Positions 39,401 through 52,089 of a DNA stretch of 64,000 nucleotides are shown here, in pieces. Origin of the DNA: Polyodon spathula (lineage: Eukaryota; Chordata; Actinopteri; Acipenseriformes; Polyodontidae); contig NC_054559.1 in the NCBI RefSeq assembly GCF_017654505.1, forward strand, positions 12,713,147 through 12,777,146, read 5' to 3'. The notes below the pieces were generated by a model, which was not told the origin of the DNA, did no database searches, and worked only from the letters and a program-made list of their open reading frames with translations. Numbering within the stretch: position 1 is the stretch's first letter; every line of letters starts with the position of its first letter. A program made the translations under genes and the position numbers.

Positions 39401-42400
39401 TGTATGTCCCCTGCCTAAGTGGGTGTTAAAACGTTGCAGTACCTATGGATCACACATTAAAACCATCAAATAAATACATGCACTATAAATTTGATTTTGC
39501 AGAATGGCAACCTTGTACATTGCCAGAAGAGACAGCAATGAAATGAAGGAAGTTTTTACATTCACCAGTTATGACCCTTACCTGAATGATGATTCCCTGC
39601 CTGAACTGCAAGGCCTTCGCTATTGTATAAAAATCATACACAGTGGAATTGAATAAAGACTTTGAAGGACAGATATGTTTATTCTTTAAGCGTTTTATTA
39701 TTTTTTCGAGAATGGAATTGACTTAATTCCTCCATAATGCCGGGAGTCCCACTCTGACATTTGTTAGGAGACCATCTCATTGTCTGACAGCTTGGATGGT
39801 CGCTTTGTCACTACCGAATGTAACACATATGTCATCGAATGCTGTGTCTACACATCATGAATTCTACCTGCAGCTGACAAAAAGGGAATCCTTATGCTAA
39901 GAGACGTTATTAATCTTTAATGTTGAGTTTAATGGATCAGTAGATTTAATGGAATAAAATTATGTTCAAATAGCTAAAACTATGTTTTTAAATTTCTGAT
40001 CTCAACAATAATAAGTGACCCAATTAGTCAAAAGTTTTTATGAGAAATCTTTTTCAATGGACTCACATTGTTAACTATAACACAACATGGTAGAGTTTGG
40101 ATAAACAAACGCAACAATGTCGGACTGACAGAATCTGCACATAAATGACCTTTTCAAATGAAGCCCAGGACCTTAAAGAAAAGACACTTGTTGTATAATA
40201 TCTAGAGGACTCATTGAATGTCATCATAACTTTTATCTCTTTGTATCTGTGATGACTTATCTTTGTAGTTATCGCTTGGCTCATAGTTGCCGTATTTCTT
40301 AATACTACTGGTGTTCTTATAAATGTTCTATTTTAGCTGATTTTATTAAAGTCTTTAGATATCAACTGTTGATACCCCCAAAGGGCATTATCTTGTTTTG
40401 ACAGCAATGGAGACTTGTTCCCTACTGGTTTTCTATAAACACTTAACCACCAATCACGACAACCAGCTCCCCAACTTCATTAGGACGCATTGGAGACTGA
40501 GAAGCTTTGTCTGAGACCCCATCCAGACTGACGAACTGAACCATTTCACTGGAGCGCCTGATGTTTTGCTCCTACAATTCCCTGTGTCGTGTGTATCATC
40601 GATGCAGTATGCATAACATTCTTGCACTTAGCATCTCCCCTGGAGAATGGTACACACTGGTCTAGCGTTAATGTCTGGACCAGACAGTCGATTGCTACTT
40701 GCTCGAATAAATTACATTAAAGTGACCAACAAAAGGACAACTTTTTGTTTTGTAGAGAGATTATCTCTGAAGTTACCGTTTTCATCCACACACCATCAAT
40801 CGACATTCCCTATAATTAACAAGCTGTGAATAGAAACACACCATTCATTTTGAGGTAAAGCTATACGAAACTATGTCAAGTAGACCAAAGAATCAGGAAA
40901 TTACACTGATAAATACATTCTCAGAAATGTTTGGAAAATGTTTACTGTTAGCATAGCGGTACCATGCATACAGAACTGGATGGCATAGCAACACATGCCT
41001 GTATTATCTCTATAAAGCTAACCCTTTTCAGGCCATCTACAGAGAAATGAATACCATAAAGGGTTGTCAGTACTACAGTCCTAATAAACAGCATTCAGGT
41101 ATTACACTGTAATGAGTGCTGTAAGTGCAGGTGGGAGCAAACTGGTAGCCACTCACATCACACGAGATCCTCTTAATCACTATACAAAAGCGCCAGGTTT
41201 GTCTGCATTTGTGATTATTGAGCTGTTAACCTCATCATATCTCACATATAGAGGTCAGAATCATGTTACATAAGCTTTAAAAAATAATATCAGAAAACTG
41301 TTCCTGTTTTGACTGGGCCTTATGACCAACAAGCATGAAGAATATGTTCCTTGTGAATGTATGATTTGGGACAGGATGCAGAGATGGTTTGCAAGAAATT
41401 GACTTAATACCAGTGCATTTGAGCATTTTTATTTGAAACCCCTAATAAAAATAATTAGATACTGTCTGCCTGTCACATTCGTTTCCCTACAGCCAGCAGA
41501 GGCAACAGGGGAACCTTTTGTGAAATGACAGCACAGGACTGCAAATTCAAACTGAATGGAAGCTGTCCCTTATTAAGTGCTGCGGGAGGAACCCATGAGT
41601 TTTGGAGTCTGGAGGAAATGTGTTAGACCCTTGATAAGATGAAACATGAATTGAATTGTGAAGGGAGCACATTCAGGCATATTTAGGCAGATCGAGTGTA
41701 AAACTCATGCCTCAGGTAAGCAACACTCGCCAACATGTTTAGCATCTGTTTGATTTCTTAATGCATTGCTCAGCAGCAGCTCTGTGTTGCTGCCAGAACG
41801 GACATCTGAGGAGTTACCTGAGAGGAGACCTCTACCACAGACTTTGTTACAATACAAGCCCTTTGGATCTTCAGGGACCTGCAGTAGAGCTCACCTTTCT
41901 TAACAAGTTACACTTTAGTCAATAGGGAACAGTTGCATTGTTTCTGTCCTCTTGCTTTTGTTTTGAAAACCCCTTTTCCTGGCTGGTCCAGTTTATTACA
42001 GAGGTCAGATTCTGGTCTGTCTGAAAAACCCATATATAGAACAAACACCCAATGTTAAATGAGAAATATATCATTTCCAATTACAGGTTCAACATATCTA
42101 AATGTCACTGAACCAGTTCAAATTCATTTTTATATAACGTAAGAAACAACTACTGTCTGTTTTTGTACATTACTCAATGAAAGCCTCGTGTACAAAAGCA
42201 TGCTTCTCTCTGCATGAGAGCTCCGGCTTCAAATGCTGCAGCTGTCTCCGCTCTCGTGCTTAAGATTAAAAAAAGAGATGGTAGTGCGTGCATATGCCAC
42301 AGAGCAGTTTCTCTTCTCTTCATCTCTCTCCACTCATTTTAAGGGCCTTTCCATTGTGAATTACACATTTATTGTTTGTCTTTTTTTTTTTTTTTTACAG

Positions 42401-44900
42401 GGTCTTAAACACAACGGTGTGAGAAAACAAAGAAACCAGGCAAAATAAGGAAGTATGAATCATGGAAAAGCCAACCAACTCCCATTCCTCTCATAGAAAG
42501 ATACAACTTAGATGCTGGTAAAAACAAAAAGCCCCTGGTTGCCTTCAACATAAGTTTGTTCCCAGCTGTTTTTCTAAAGATGAGCTGAGCTACAGTGGTA
42601 GTTTCCAGTCATAGGAATAGTGGGACTTGATGTTTTCTACTGAATGTTTTATGGGGTTGAATATTGGGCTCTTTGCAAATGGCAACTGGCCTACTTTTCA
42701 TCAGAATATTTTATTGTTATGTTCCTTTGTAAACTAATTTAATTTTGCAGTTTAGCCATTCCATTCCTAATGAAGAATCAGTTCTCATTTCACTGTTGTC
42801 ACTTAAATAAGAAGACATTGATATAGACTTCTAGTCGAATCGTCTGTCATTAAATTTAAGAGGTTTAGTGCATTCATAACTGTCTGTTAAATTACAGGCA
42901 GAGGACAATAACTCAAATATGCATGGAAGAAATGTAAATAGAAATTCAATTACAGGGCAATAAAAAGGACAAATTGAACCTAATCACTGCAGCAAGATGC
43001 ATATGTGTCTTTAACAGATTCCTGTGCGCACTCTCATGTAACTGGCTGCCTACTCTGACTGTATTTCCAACTGTTAATAAACAGAGAGAGAATGCAGTTC
43101 AGATTAATAGCATATTGGTTTTGTTTATTATAATTTCTTTATGAGCTTAACCAGGTTTAACTAAACGATTGCTGAAAAGTTCGGTCACACAAATGCACAT
43201 ATAAAAAACAATCCTACTGGATAGCTGTATTCAGTATCACCACCGTTAAGGTGCCTACTGGAAACAGGTTACCCCAGTTGCCGCTCTGACCAGGTCACCA
43301 ATTTCAATTGCTGAAGGTATTCTTGAGTTATGAAATTAAGATTTCTGACGTGCAAAGGCATGTTGGAAATGTTAATGGATTGCCGCAATGTGTGATGCAT
43401 TTAAAAAAATAAAATAAATCCAGAACTTGGTTTAATACAATTGCTCTTTTATCTCTTTGTGAAATAAACATGGCATTCTGAATCTTGTTTTCAGTATATT
43501 GTGGTTTACCCTACAATGCCAGATGCAGTTCAAATGGGATAAAAGAAGAATTCAATTTCAGCATTCGAGTGAAGCCAACAGCAAAACGACAGCCAAGAAA
43601 GCAAGAGGAAGATAAGGCAGAAACAGCAGTGTAACATATTGAGATGTCCACACTGAAGGTCATGATAAGGCATCTGTTGTAAAAATGTTGTATACTTTAG
43701 TGTACTGTAGGTAAAACTAAACAGTCAACGTGCCGATTTTAATTTTAGCGAATTAAAGATTGACTGGCTTTTGGGATTTGTATACATGTCACCAATCAGC
43801 TGGTTTTCATTTATGACTTTGCACCTTACAATTTTATTAAGAAACAAATATTTATACATTTATCTAAAAGACAACATGCTGCCTTTCAGTGACGTATTAA
43901 TTAAATAAAAAACATCAGCTTCAGCTATTGGTAAACAACGTCGGTCATTAAACAAAATTATGCCAGCAGCCCGCCTTAGTTCAGAAGCTAATGCATATAA
44001 TTAGACTGCCAGAGCATTCACTTTGAGTTTAGCATCCATCTGGATATTAAAATTAAGTGTGGGGGTGTCATTATATAGGTCTGCAAACTATCTTATATAA
44101 AAAAAAAAAAAAAACAGTCTGTGCGCTGACCTGTATCCCTCTTAGCTAGTTCATCAAAATAAGTACAAGACTTCTGTAGACACGCTGTTCGAAGAACATG
44201 TCTGAAATAATAACCCACTATTAAGGACATTGTAATTGAAACCAGCCAAAAGTTCTGACACACAAATACATGTACCAAACAGAATGAATGACAATATTGG
44301 GGCCCAGGGTGACGGGAGCTGTTTTCACATTGACCTTTGCTCCAGGGAATCACTGTGTTGCTGCTGCTGCTGCTGCAATTCTTTGGAAAAGCTGTTTGCC
44401 AAATCCACCAGGCTATTCAGGCCTTAATGAATCAGTTGCCACTAGTTATTCAGACAGATGGCTTTCATTATCTCATTTTCTGATCTCTTCCTAAGCCCTA
44501 ACCGAAGCAAAACTCCTGTCATGAGTAGTTAAGAGAAAGGCAAACTGTAGCTTTTGTATACTTTATCTGTTGAACTGTAAGCTCTTTTTACACTCCATAA
44601 TGTACTAAAACATTTGATAATATTAAAAACACACTATGGAAACCATATATGCCATGAACATGGCCTCTATATCAGTTTTTTTTTTTTTATGGTCTTGCTT
44701 AATAGTCTGTTCACAGAGGCTGCTTGCTTAATTTTCTTTTCTGTGTAAATATTTTTTTAATTTTTTTTAATACTCTGTTTATTTTATTGATTGTATTGTG
44801 TGCTGCATTAGTTTTACTTTTAAAACATTGATAATATGGTAGGGCTACTTTTAAACCTCCTGAAAACGTTTGGGTCTCCATAGTAACTGCCGTGCTAACT
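30401..44900. other. Gene-free interval
   Basis: No recognisable gene is seen over 14.5 kb. Contents noted: a tRNA-SINE-like remnant (32789-32878), a pair of overlapping protein-like - strand ORFs (35784-36038), and a segment with transposon-like edges near 39195-39355 (GGCTGTGTTCACACTG and AGTGTGAACA motifs). There is also a weak CTCF-like motif near 41492 and a short (TGC)6 at 44359-44376. Everything else appears to be AT-rich unique or decayed sequence. Confidence 0.5.
32789..32878 (-). mobile_element. Decayed tRNA-derived SINE remnant
   Basis: On the - strand the sequence runs GGCACTGTGGCATAGTGATT, followed by AGAATTAAGGAACTGGG. This fits the A-box region of the common vertebrate tRNA-SINE head (GTGGTGTAGTGGTTAG type). 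The B box is degenerate, so the element is probably old and inactive. Confidence 0.4.
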
Positions 44901-44916
44901 CCTAATTGGCCAGGTG

Positions 44917-46012
44917 TATAAAAACACGTCAGGTCAACCAAACTAGAGAGCTACGGATTTTTGCAAATTGTGCGCTGAGAGCACGGGTCTGTGAACTGCC
45001 GTTTGATAAGATTGCTTAAAGTTTAAACTGTAGTACTTGAATGCGCTGGAAATTGGTTAGGGCGTTAGGTGCTGATGTTAAACTTTCGCCTTTCACAGTG
45101 AATAGTTTGGTCCGCTCTATATTAGAGTAGTTTGGTACAATAACCCCTGTGCTCTCAGACCGTGGTAGTTGTTTTGTATGTGTCTGGTCAAAACAAGAAA
45201 ATTGCGCTTTTTAACTTTGAAAGAAATGTCATGATACCTTCTTAACTATTGCTGTCCCGAGTATACCGTGGTTGTTTGTTTGAAGCTGTTTCCCTTGTGT
45301 ATCGGCGTGTTTTTAAGTTTGCAGAACTAGCTTTTCTTGTTTTTTTGTACTATCCCTTTGTGTACTTATAGTATGTCCACAATATTTTTGTATATGGTAC
45401 TAACAAACTCGGATTTTAGCAACATGTATACTGGTTTTAAATGGCATCTACTCGAGTGTTTACAGTTAGGCGTTTAAAGTTATACGGTGCGTCTCATTTT
45501 TTCTGTCACAATTTGCTGTTATTTTGAAGTTTTGTATTTGGAGTTGCATGGTGCTCTGTTGATGTTTCTGTCGTATCTACGAAGATCACTGTTTTTGAAG
45601 TGTGTTATTTAAAAGCACATGAAGCTTTATTTACCTCTTGAATTGTGCTTGTGAAAATCATTGTCTTAAGTGTGTGTGTGTGAAGTTCATTATTTAAAAC
45701 ACTGCAGTACTTTGGGTCTGGTTTGAATTGCTCTTGTTGATCGTTATTTGCTGTTATATTTAAAGTCTACTGCTATGTTTTAAAGATACGGTTTTCGCTA
45801 TCACGTTGCTGAGTGATAACTATTGTTATACTGTCAAGTGTACTTGTGGATGGAAATTTAAGTTCTAAATTATGGACTAGTTTTAATGTGTTAATTGCCA
45901 TACTCGATCCAAATAAAATCCTTTTAACCCTGGTGACCCCCTCATTTTATACACCTGCCTTTCTTGATTAAAGAACTTGTTGTTTTGAAGCAAATTCAGT
46001 TTCAAATTGGCG
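44917..46012 (+). mobile_element. Candidate retroelement LTR or TATA-driven non-coding unit
   Basis: A clear TATAAAAA box (44917-44924) is followed about 1 kb later by AATAAA (45912-45917), with no ORF between. Further on, the sequence reads TTTCA, then two bases, then TTGGCG (46007-46012). A terminal CA followed within 2-3 bases by TTGGCG is how many LTR retroelements join the 3' edge of the 5' LTR to a tRNA primer-binding site. I could not define the left edge or a target duplication, and no gag or pol follows. A single-exon non-coding RNA gene is the alternative. Confidence 0.35.
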
Positions 46013-47439
46013 TAGTCATTAAACCTACTTAATTGGCAATTTAAAATAATTAATTAAACTTAGTGTTAACCAGGGGCTGTCTCCTTGGCTTGCTAGATGA
46101 GGGAGGTGGTGCCACATTCAACAACCTTAATATTCTCCCTCCTACTCCAGTAAATGAGAGAATTTAGAATTCTGATTAGTAGTTTAGTCTCATCAAATTA
46201 AGTCCTTAATAAGGGTAATGAAGGATTGTTATGCTAGTGGAGAGACATTAAGCTTCCTTATTTCTGCACTGCATGATGTGCTGTATTTTCAAAATGGGTA
46301 CATGATTTGCAATGACCATTAGAATGAAGCCTGGGAATGTGGTGGTGGTGGTGGTGGTGGTATTCAGTAAAGTCTGAAGCTTAAGTTTGTGGGGGGGGGG
46401 GCACAAGAGATGCAAGTACTATATGGGCAATTGGAGCAAGGGAAACCTTGTGTTTTTTAGTGGTTGTGTTTTTTTTATTTCTTTGTCTACCTACAAATGT
46501 GAAACAAATTGTATGCAATCACAATGTGTAGATGATGATAATGATAAAGTCAAATTTGCAATTGCTCTTTTAAATCCTTTTACCTATATCTAGAAGGAGC
46601 CTGGGGGGGGAAAGGGGGTGGCTGACGCCCTGCTGTAGTGACAGTTTTTTCCCGCTGTCCATTTAGTATTCGTTGGATTCTGTCTTTGTTCCAGATAGAT
46701 ATTAAAACCCTGTTTTCTTCATCCGTGCACAAGCGTCCTAAAGGCAACATTTACGAAATCTACAATACAAAACAATTGGGTTTAGCCAGTAGTTGCTACA
46801 CATTGAAAAATGTTAACTACATAACAAAACTGTTAATTTGATATATCAAATATATTATCAACACTTAACATATAGAAATGCGTTACACTTTTTGTAGATT
46901 TGAGGTTGGAGTTATGCAATCTTTCCAGAATACGTCCTCGTGTTTACACACAGTGACCAGAATCTGTCCTCTTAGTCTGGAATACGAATGGATTCAGTCT
47001 GGAATGTTTGTGCCACTGTAAACGCTGTCTTATCTCTGCTTGTCAAATAGAAAATGCTGGCTTTCCAAAGAACTGAGTTTTCATCTGTATGTGTACGAGG
47101 GCCTAATCAATACGCGTCTGCAGTTATCGTGTTCGAACTGTTGAGTAATGAGAAGACTAGGTGCTGTGGAACCCCATAATGAGATCTAGTCTGTTTTTAT
47201 TGAATGATTTGATGAAGCATTGGGTACACAGGCACTGGGGACAAAAGCCCTCTCTCTCACAGCCCAGATAAAGTGGAAAAAAAAAATCATGAGCAAATCT
47301 AGAGGGACTACAAGGACAATACAGTGGTAGCACAAGAGCAGCTGCAAATGCATGCCTGTAATAGCTTTTCCATTGTTGGTAATGATATGATCTTCTAACG
47401 GTTTGTGGGAGTTTTTTTTGGAGAAGCGCATTAGTATTC
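46013..47439. other. Gene-free interval with G-rich simple repeats
   Basis: Contains a (GGT)n run at 46339-46361, a G10 run near 46390-46401 and GGGGGGG/GGGGG clusters at 46601-46618. No coding or RNA gene is recognised. Confidence 0.55.
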
Positions 47440-47610
47440 CAATAACTTCTGTAGCGCTCTCAGTTCTCGCAGACCGGCACCTCGCACAGGGAGAGGCAAT
47501 CCACATGCAGGCGGACGTGAACCCGGGACCTCTCGCACTGATGCATATTGCTGTACAAAAGAGCCGGCTCGTTTTGCAAGGAGTATATATCGGGTTTATG
47601 TCTATGTGAT
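47440..47610 (-). mobile_element. Probable tRNA-derived SINE
   Basis: The - strand reads GAGAGGTCCCGGGTTCACGT, then CCGCC. It contains GGTCCCGGGTTCAC, which closely fits the tRNA T-arm and pol III B box found in SINE heads. The block is GC- and CpG-rich compared with its surroundings, in keeping with a younger insertion. The A box is not clear. A CpG-rich regulatory patch is the other reading. Confidence 0.4.
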
Positions 47611-47987
47611 TACGTCACCTACCAGCAGTGCTGCATCCTTCCCCCGTGCACGCTATACAACTATCGTACGGAGCCACAAACCGCAGAGTCACAAATGTAG
47701 AAACTGTTTCTTCCATACGGATAACCTACTGACTTGTGTATGTGTATTTCCAGCGCACCATGACAATAGACTGACATAGATTGCTTTTTAATAGTGTTCA
47801 TTGGTGTCTCGGTCTTTCAATAAAATGTGTAAGGTACATGCATTACACTGTATGTATTTTACTTTGTGTTTTTACTGAAACTGGAAAAACCTACTCGCAA
47901 CTATTGTCTCTAATGCCTAATTGCTGAACTTTGCAGATAGGAGGTATTTGTTGCTTTAATTGGGCTGTTAGTTTACAAGGTAAGACT

Positions 47988-48000
47988 GTTGCCTAGCAAC
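47988..48000. promoter_or_regulatory. Perfect palindromic X-box (RFX motif) in intergenic DNA
   Basis: GTTGCCTAGCAAC consists of two ideal RFX half-sites one base apart and is a better match than the IFT70 X-box. No gene is recognised within several kb, so it may be a distal enhancer, mark an unseen non-coding promoter, or be chance. Confidence 0.5.
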
Positions 48001-49749
48001 TGCTGGTAGCAGGTAACAGCGAATGGGGGAGGGTGTGTCTGCCTGAGAGCAGTAACTTTAGTGAAAGGATCCAATTTCAAACTACAGAGCCTTAAGTGAG
48101 TGGTCAGAGCTGTTGGAAGAGGGAATACCTTGAAAAATGGTCTGTCAGAATTGTAAATACATGCAACCAATTGAGTCGCCACTGTTTTTCACTGCACATG
48201 TCATACAGTAAAGCAGCAGTGGGGTGGGGTCCTATTATGTGAGACACAGGAAGTAATCATGAAACATTGTGATGGGAAATTAAAAAAAAAAAAAAAATTA
48301 CTAGAATAAGATGACCAGCAGAGAATGTCCCTATAGGAAAGATAAGCACATGTCCTGGTTATAACCCCTTAGAATGTCATAAAAATAAGGGAAAATAATT
48401 ATTCTCCCTACTAGAAAACCACAGATCACATCTTTGTAGAACTAGATATGATTGATGTGTCTCCTGCTGCTTTGTGAAATGCTTCGAAGTGTCTTGAAGC
48501 TTGTAGTATTGTGTGTGCCTCTGGCACACTCTCTTCGAAGCTGGAAACACCTGGGAGAGATGTAAAAGGTTAATTCAGGGATGAGGATGGGTGCTCTGAT
48601 GAGGATGATATCTTGCCAAGAGCAAAATGTTGTGTTTATCAAACAAAATTGAATATTAGCTAGAAACTGCAAACATAAAAATGACCTTCCTGCCTTGAAT
48701 ATCCATAATAATGAGTTTTTGTGAAATATGGAGAGCACAAACTGAGTTTCATATGCCTTTTGACAACTACAGAATGTTTGAGGAGTAACATCAATGTTTG
48801 TGTTCTGTTTATTTAAGGGTTACGAAAGATTATTTTAATATAATGACACTTACTAGGGCTGCAGCTTGTGTAATCTAGAGAATTTTCATACATAGCTGAC
48901 CGCTTTCAAACAAAGTGAGCGCTGTATTTTGAAGAAAGTGAAAAAAGAAAGGTTATAATGGTTATGCCTGTTGGTGTGGTCTGCTCTTATTTTTAAAATG
49001 AATATATAACTCTCTAGCAGCCCTTTTCCTTATCATGTCTGATGGGAGTGTCTGTGATTACTGGGGAAAGTGATGGCAAAACCAAAGCGCTTACTTTATT
49101 CCGAGGTTTTTCCAATATTTCCAATACAAATAGGTCAATGCATTTCCTATTAAATGAGCACTGACATCTTCAAAAACATCTGATATGCTTGAAATATTTC
49201 AAAGCAGTGTGCCCTCACCTGTTCAACTGGTATTGTCAATGTTTCACAAATGCTAATGTGAGCTTTATTTTAAAACACTCTTTAATTATTATTTTTTTTT
49301 AAATTGATTTGTGTTCCATTCAACATAAAATTATGGGCCTGTCAAATACTTTTCCTACCTAAAGTATGTATTTAATACTAACATGGTAGTCCATGGCTTT
49401 TTGGCATTTGGCAACAGCATCTTTATGGATATGTGCTGAATTTTGAAATGTACACTTTCTCAGGCCTAATATACTGTTGATTATCCTTTTCATAAACTTG
49501 CAACCACAGATTAACTAGTGGGTACATTTGCATGAATGAAGAGGGTTTGTATGCAAATACAGTCTGGGTGTGAAATAAAAACTTGATCTAACATTCAACA
49601 CATATGTACTGAGCGGGATACTGTCTGTTTCGTATTCCCACTGTGGTAACTTTCCAGCACTGGTGTTCTTGAAAATTAGACATGCCGGGCCAGGCTAGCA
49701 GAATCTGTTCAGCCAGTGTGCAAAGAGCATCACAAGGTATAAAAAGAAA
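48001..49749. other. Gene-free interval
   Basis: AT-rich sequence with no recognisable gene, RNA or intact repeat. The ORF at 48442-48738 on the - strand shows no family resemblance. Confidence 0.5.
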
Positions 49750-49999
49750 CAAGGACCAGGGGTCACAAATGGAGATTAGACAAAGGGGCATTCAGAACAG
49801 AAAATAGGAGGCACTTTTTTACACAGAGAATTGTGAGGGTCTGGAATCAACTCTCCAGTAATGTTGTTGAAGCTGACACCCTGGGATCCTTTAAGAAGCT
49901 GTTTGATAAGATTCTGGGATCAATAAGCTACTACCAACCAAACGAGCAAGATGGGCCGAATGGCCTCCTGTCGTTTGTAAACTTTCTTGTGTTCTTATG
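49750..49999 (+). mobile_element. 5'-truncated LINE tail (CR1/L2-like reverse transcriptase C-terminus)
   Basis: One frame reads RGHKWRLDKGAFRTENRR, then HFFTQRIVRVWNQLSSNVV, then EADTLGSFKKLFDKILGSI. The pattern RGH, FF(T/S)QR(I/V)V, WN(x)L, VV(x)A(x)(x)(x)(x)FK is the C-terminal signature of CR1/L2-type LINE polymerases. The 3' part (GATGGGCCGAATGGCCTCCT, then ACTTTCTTGTGTTCTTATG) is its untranslated tail. I remember near-identical copies as abundant in sturgeon, paddlefish and gar, which supports the lineage guess. Only about 250 nt survive. Confidence 0.8.
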
Positions 50000-50410
50000 C
50001 ATCAAACCCAATGCCTGAATATATAAAAACTGCAATCTCATACCAGGGCATTTGTTATGGGCAGGGTGCTGGGTATTTACATCCTCAGAGCAGCTGCTGA
50101 AGGGAGTCTTTTGGATGTGGCTCAGTCATTTTTCACTAGTCATTATTTTTCCAGGGATCTGTTATGTAATGAAGTAACTGATGCAGGTGCTCATTGATCT
50201 TTACTAAAGAAACAGAAACTAATTTAACTACATTCCTGAACTTGGGTTCAATACAGGACTTGTTACCTGGAAAATGTCCTGCATGTGTTATTTAGATCTG
50301 CAGAAATCACAATTGTACTTACTGATACCATAGATACCTTTTTTTTTTTTTAAAGTGCCCACAACCTGGGATGCTTGTCATTCCTTAATTGGAGAAGCTT
50401 TTACATAAAA

Positions 50411-51051
50411 TACCCTGTGACAAGATGACGCTGAGTTGTGACGTCAGGCCTGAGGCAGAAAGAAAACCAAGGCAAATACTGCAGTTCAAAAAGACGTGTT
50501 GTGCGCAGTTTTATTTTAAATACAAAAATAAATAAAATATTTAAACAAACACTGCTCACAGAGTGAAACAAAAACACAGGTCAGGCTGGGCAATCGCCTT
50601 CACTGATCCTATACTTTTAAATTAATTATTCTCCTCTCGCTCTCCCGTTCTCCACCGGAGTGGAGAGAGCTGCAGGTTTTTGTACAGGTGACCATCTCCC
50701 GATTAGCAACAAATTAATCACTTAATTAACTCGGGAGATGGCCACCTTCTGCACGAGGGTTTTTTTTTTTTTTTTTTTTTTTTCTTTTTTCTTTTTTATT
50801 AATTATTCCTGGCAGAGAACAAGCTGCTACCTTGCCTCCTGCCAGAACACACTCAAACAAAACAACGTGGTGCTTCGCCGTCATATATAAATACATAAGT
50901 ACATACAAAAAAAATAAATAAATAATAACCACGGCTTTCGCCATCATTTATACAGCAACTAATAAATAAACAAACACAAAATAACACAGAGGCGGAGGGG
51001 GAGACCCCGTTCTCAAATACTGTACAGGGCTGCTCGCCCTGTTACATACCC
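50411..51051 (-). mobile_element. Solo LTR with 5-bp target-site duplication
   Basis: The element at 50416-51046 (631 nt) begins TGTGACAAG and ends TGTTACA on the + strand. It is bounded by identical TACCC on both sides (50411-50415 and 51047-51051). On the - strand it starts TGTAACAGGG, has TATAAA at 50947-50952 and AATAAA at 50510-50515, and ends CACA. Terminal TG...CA with a 5-bp duplication and no internal retroviral genes indicates a solo LTR left by recombination. It contains a poly-T run (50760-50783) and an inverted pair CCATCTCCCGA/TCGGGAGATGG (about 50692-50742). Confidence 0.85.
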
Positions 51052-51723
51052 ATTTGTGTATTTGTTTTAATAACCCATCACTCATTGGGTTGAGGTTAGG
51101 AAACGATTTGGTTAATGGGCATGCAAATTTGTTTATTTGACTTCACCCAACTGATCTTTTTTTTTTAATTATGCCTTGTTGATCTAAAGCCTGACAAAGT
51201 AGGGGAGTTTGACGGCAGCAACTATTGCAGCAATCTTATCTTCCTTAATAGAAAACACATACTACTAATAGATCAGTCGTCATCCTTTTCAGGGAGTATG
51301 TCAGTATATCGTAATAGTTCTACTTTTACTGAAACAAATATTATTATTGATTTAACACACAAACTAAAGGAAATGCATTGGATGTTAAATTGAGTGCAAA
51401 AAAGGCTAACAAAGCAATTTTGAATATAGAAATTGGCTTTGTGCTTACATTTTCAATTGGTTTCATTTCAACTGAAATCTGTGCTACTGGCTAAATTACA
51501 TGGTAAATTATTGGCAAGGTTGTTTATTTTCTATTGAAAAAAGAATCAATTATGTACTTCACTACATCTCAGTGCAGCTTTTGTCTGCAAAGTTATTTGT
51601 TTATTTTGGTTTATTTAAATAAGTAATAACTTAAATAATAAATAACTTTTAATAATAAAAGTTTAGTCAGACAAATGTTGCAGCTGTGGCTCTGTGCGCT
51701 GTGTTTCTGTGGATAGAGAATTA
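51052..51723. other. Gene-free interval
   Basis: AT-rich sequence between the solo LTR and the mariner-type MITE. Nothing recognised. Confidence 0.5.
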
Positions 51724-51725
51724 TA

Positions 51726-52087
51726 CTGTGCATCAAAAGAAACTTATCACTTATATTGGTATAAAATTCACTAGATGTGATCAGAAAATGACAAACTCTG
51801 TTTTAGAGCAGGTGCAGGGACTTTATTGTGCCGATTTTAACAAATCTGATCTGTCAGTCTTGGGCAGGTGTTGTGAATCTTGGTTTCCCAGTTCATGGCC
51901 TGTCATTGACAGTGTGTCTGCCATCTTGCCAGGTTTGAAATTGCTGACTGTGAGCACCCAAGATGACGAGTCACAGTACGCTGCCCTGGTCCAGCCTCCA
52001 ACATGTCGATCGCACGAAGGCGCTGCTCTCAACAAATTTTACATACCTTATTTTTTTTTAAAACAAATGTGATAAGTTGATGCTCGG
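51726..52087. mobile_element. Mariner-type MITE with TA target site
   Basis: The left end reads CTGTGCATCAAAAGAAACTT, followed by ATCAC. The inverse of the right end reads CCGAGCATCAACTTATCAC, so the ends match apart from a small gap. TA flanks each side (51724-51725 and 52088-52089). The 362-nt interior has no transposase. Most of the 128-residue ORF at 51686-52072 lies inside this element and is chance. Confidence 0.7.
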
Positions 52088-52089
52088 TA

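Noticed and set aside
41492..41505. CTCF-like motif CCAGCAGAGGCAAC
   Set aside because: Too many mismatches to the core to list as a site.
51686..52072. 128-residue + strand ORF
   Set aside because: Most of it lies inside a mariner-type MITE with no transposase similarity or conserved motif.
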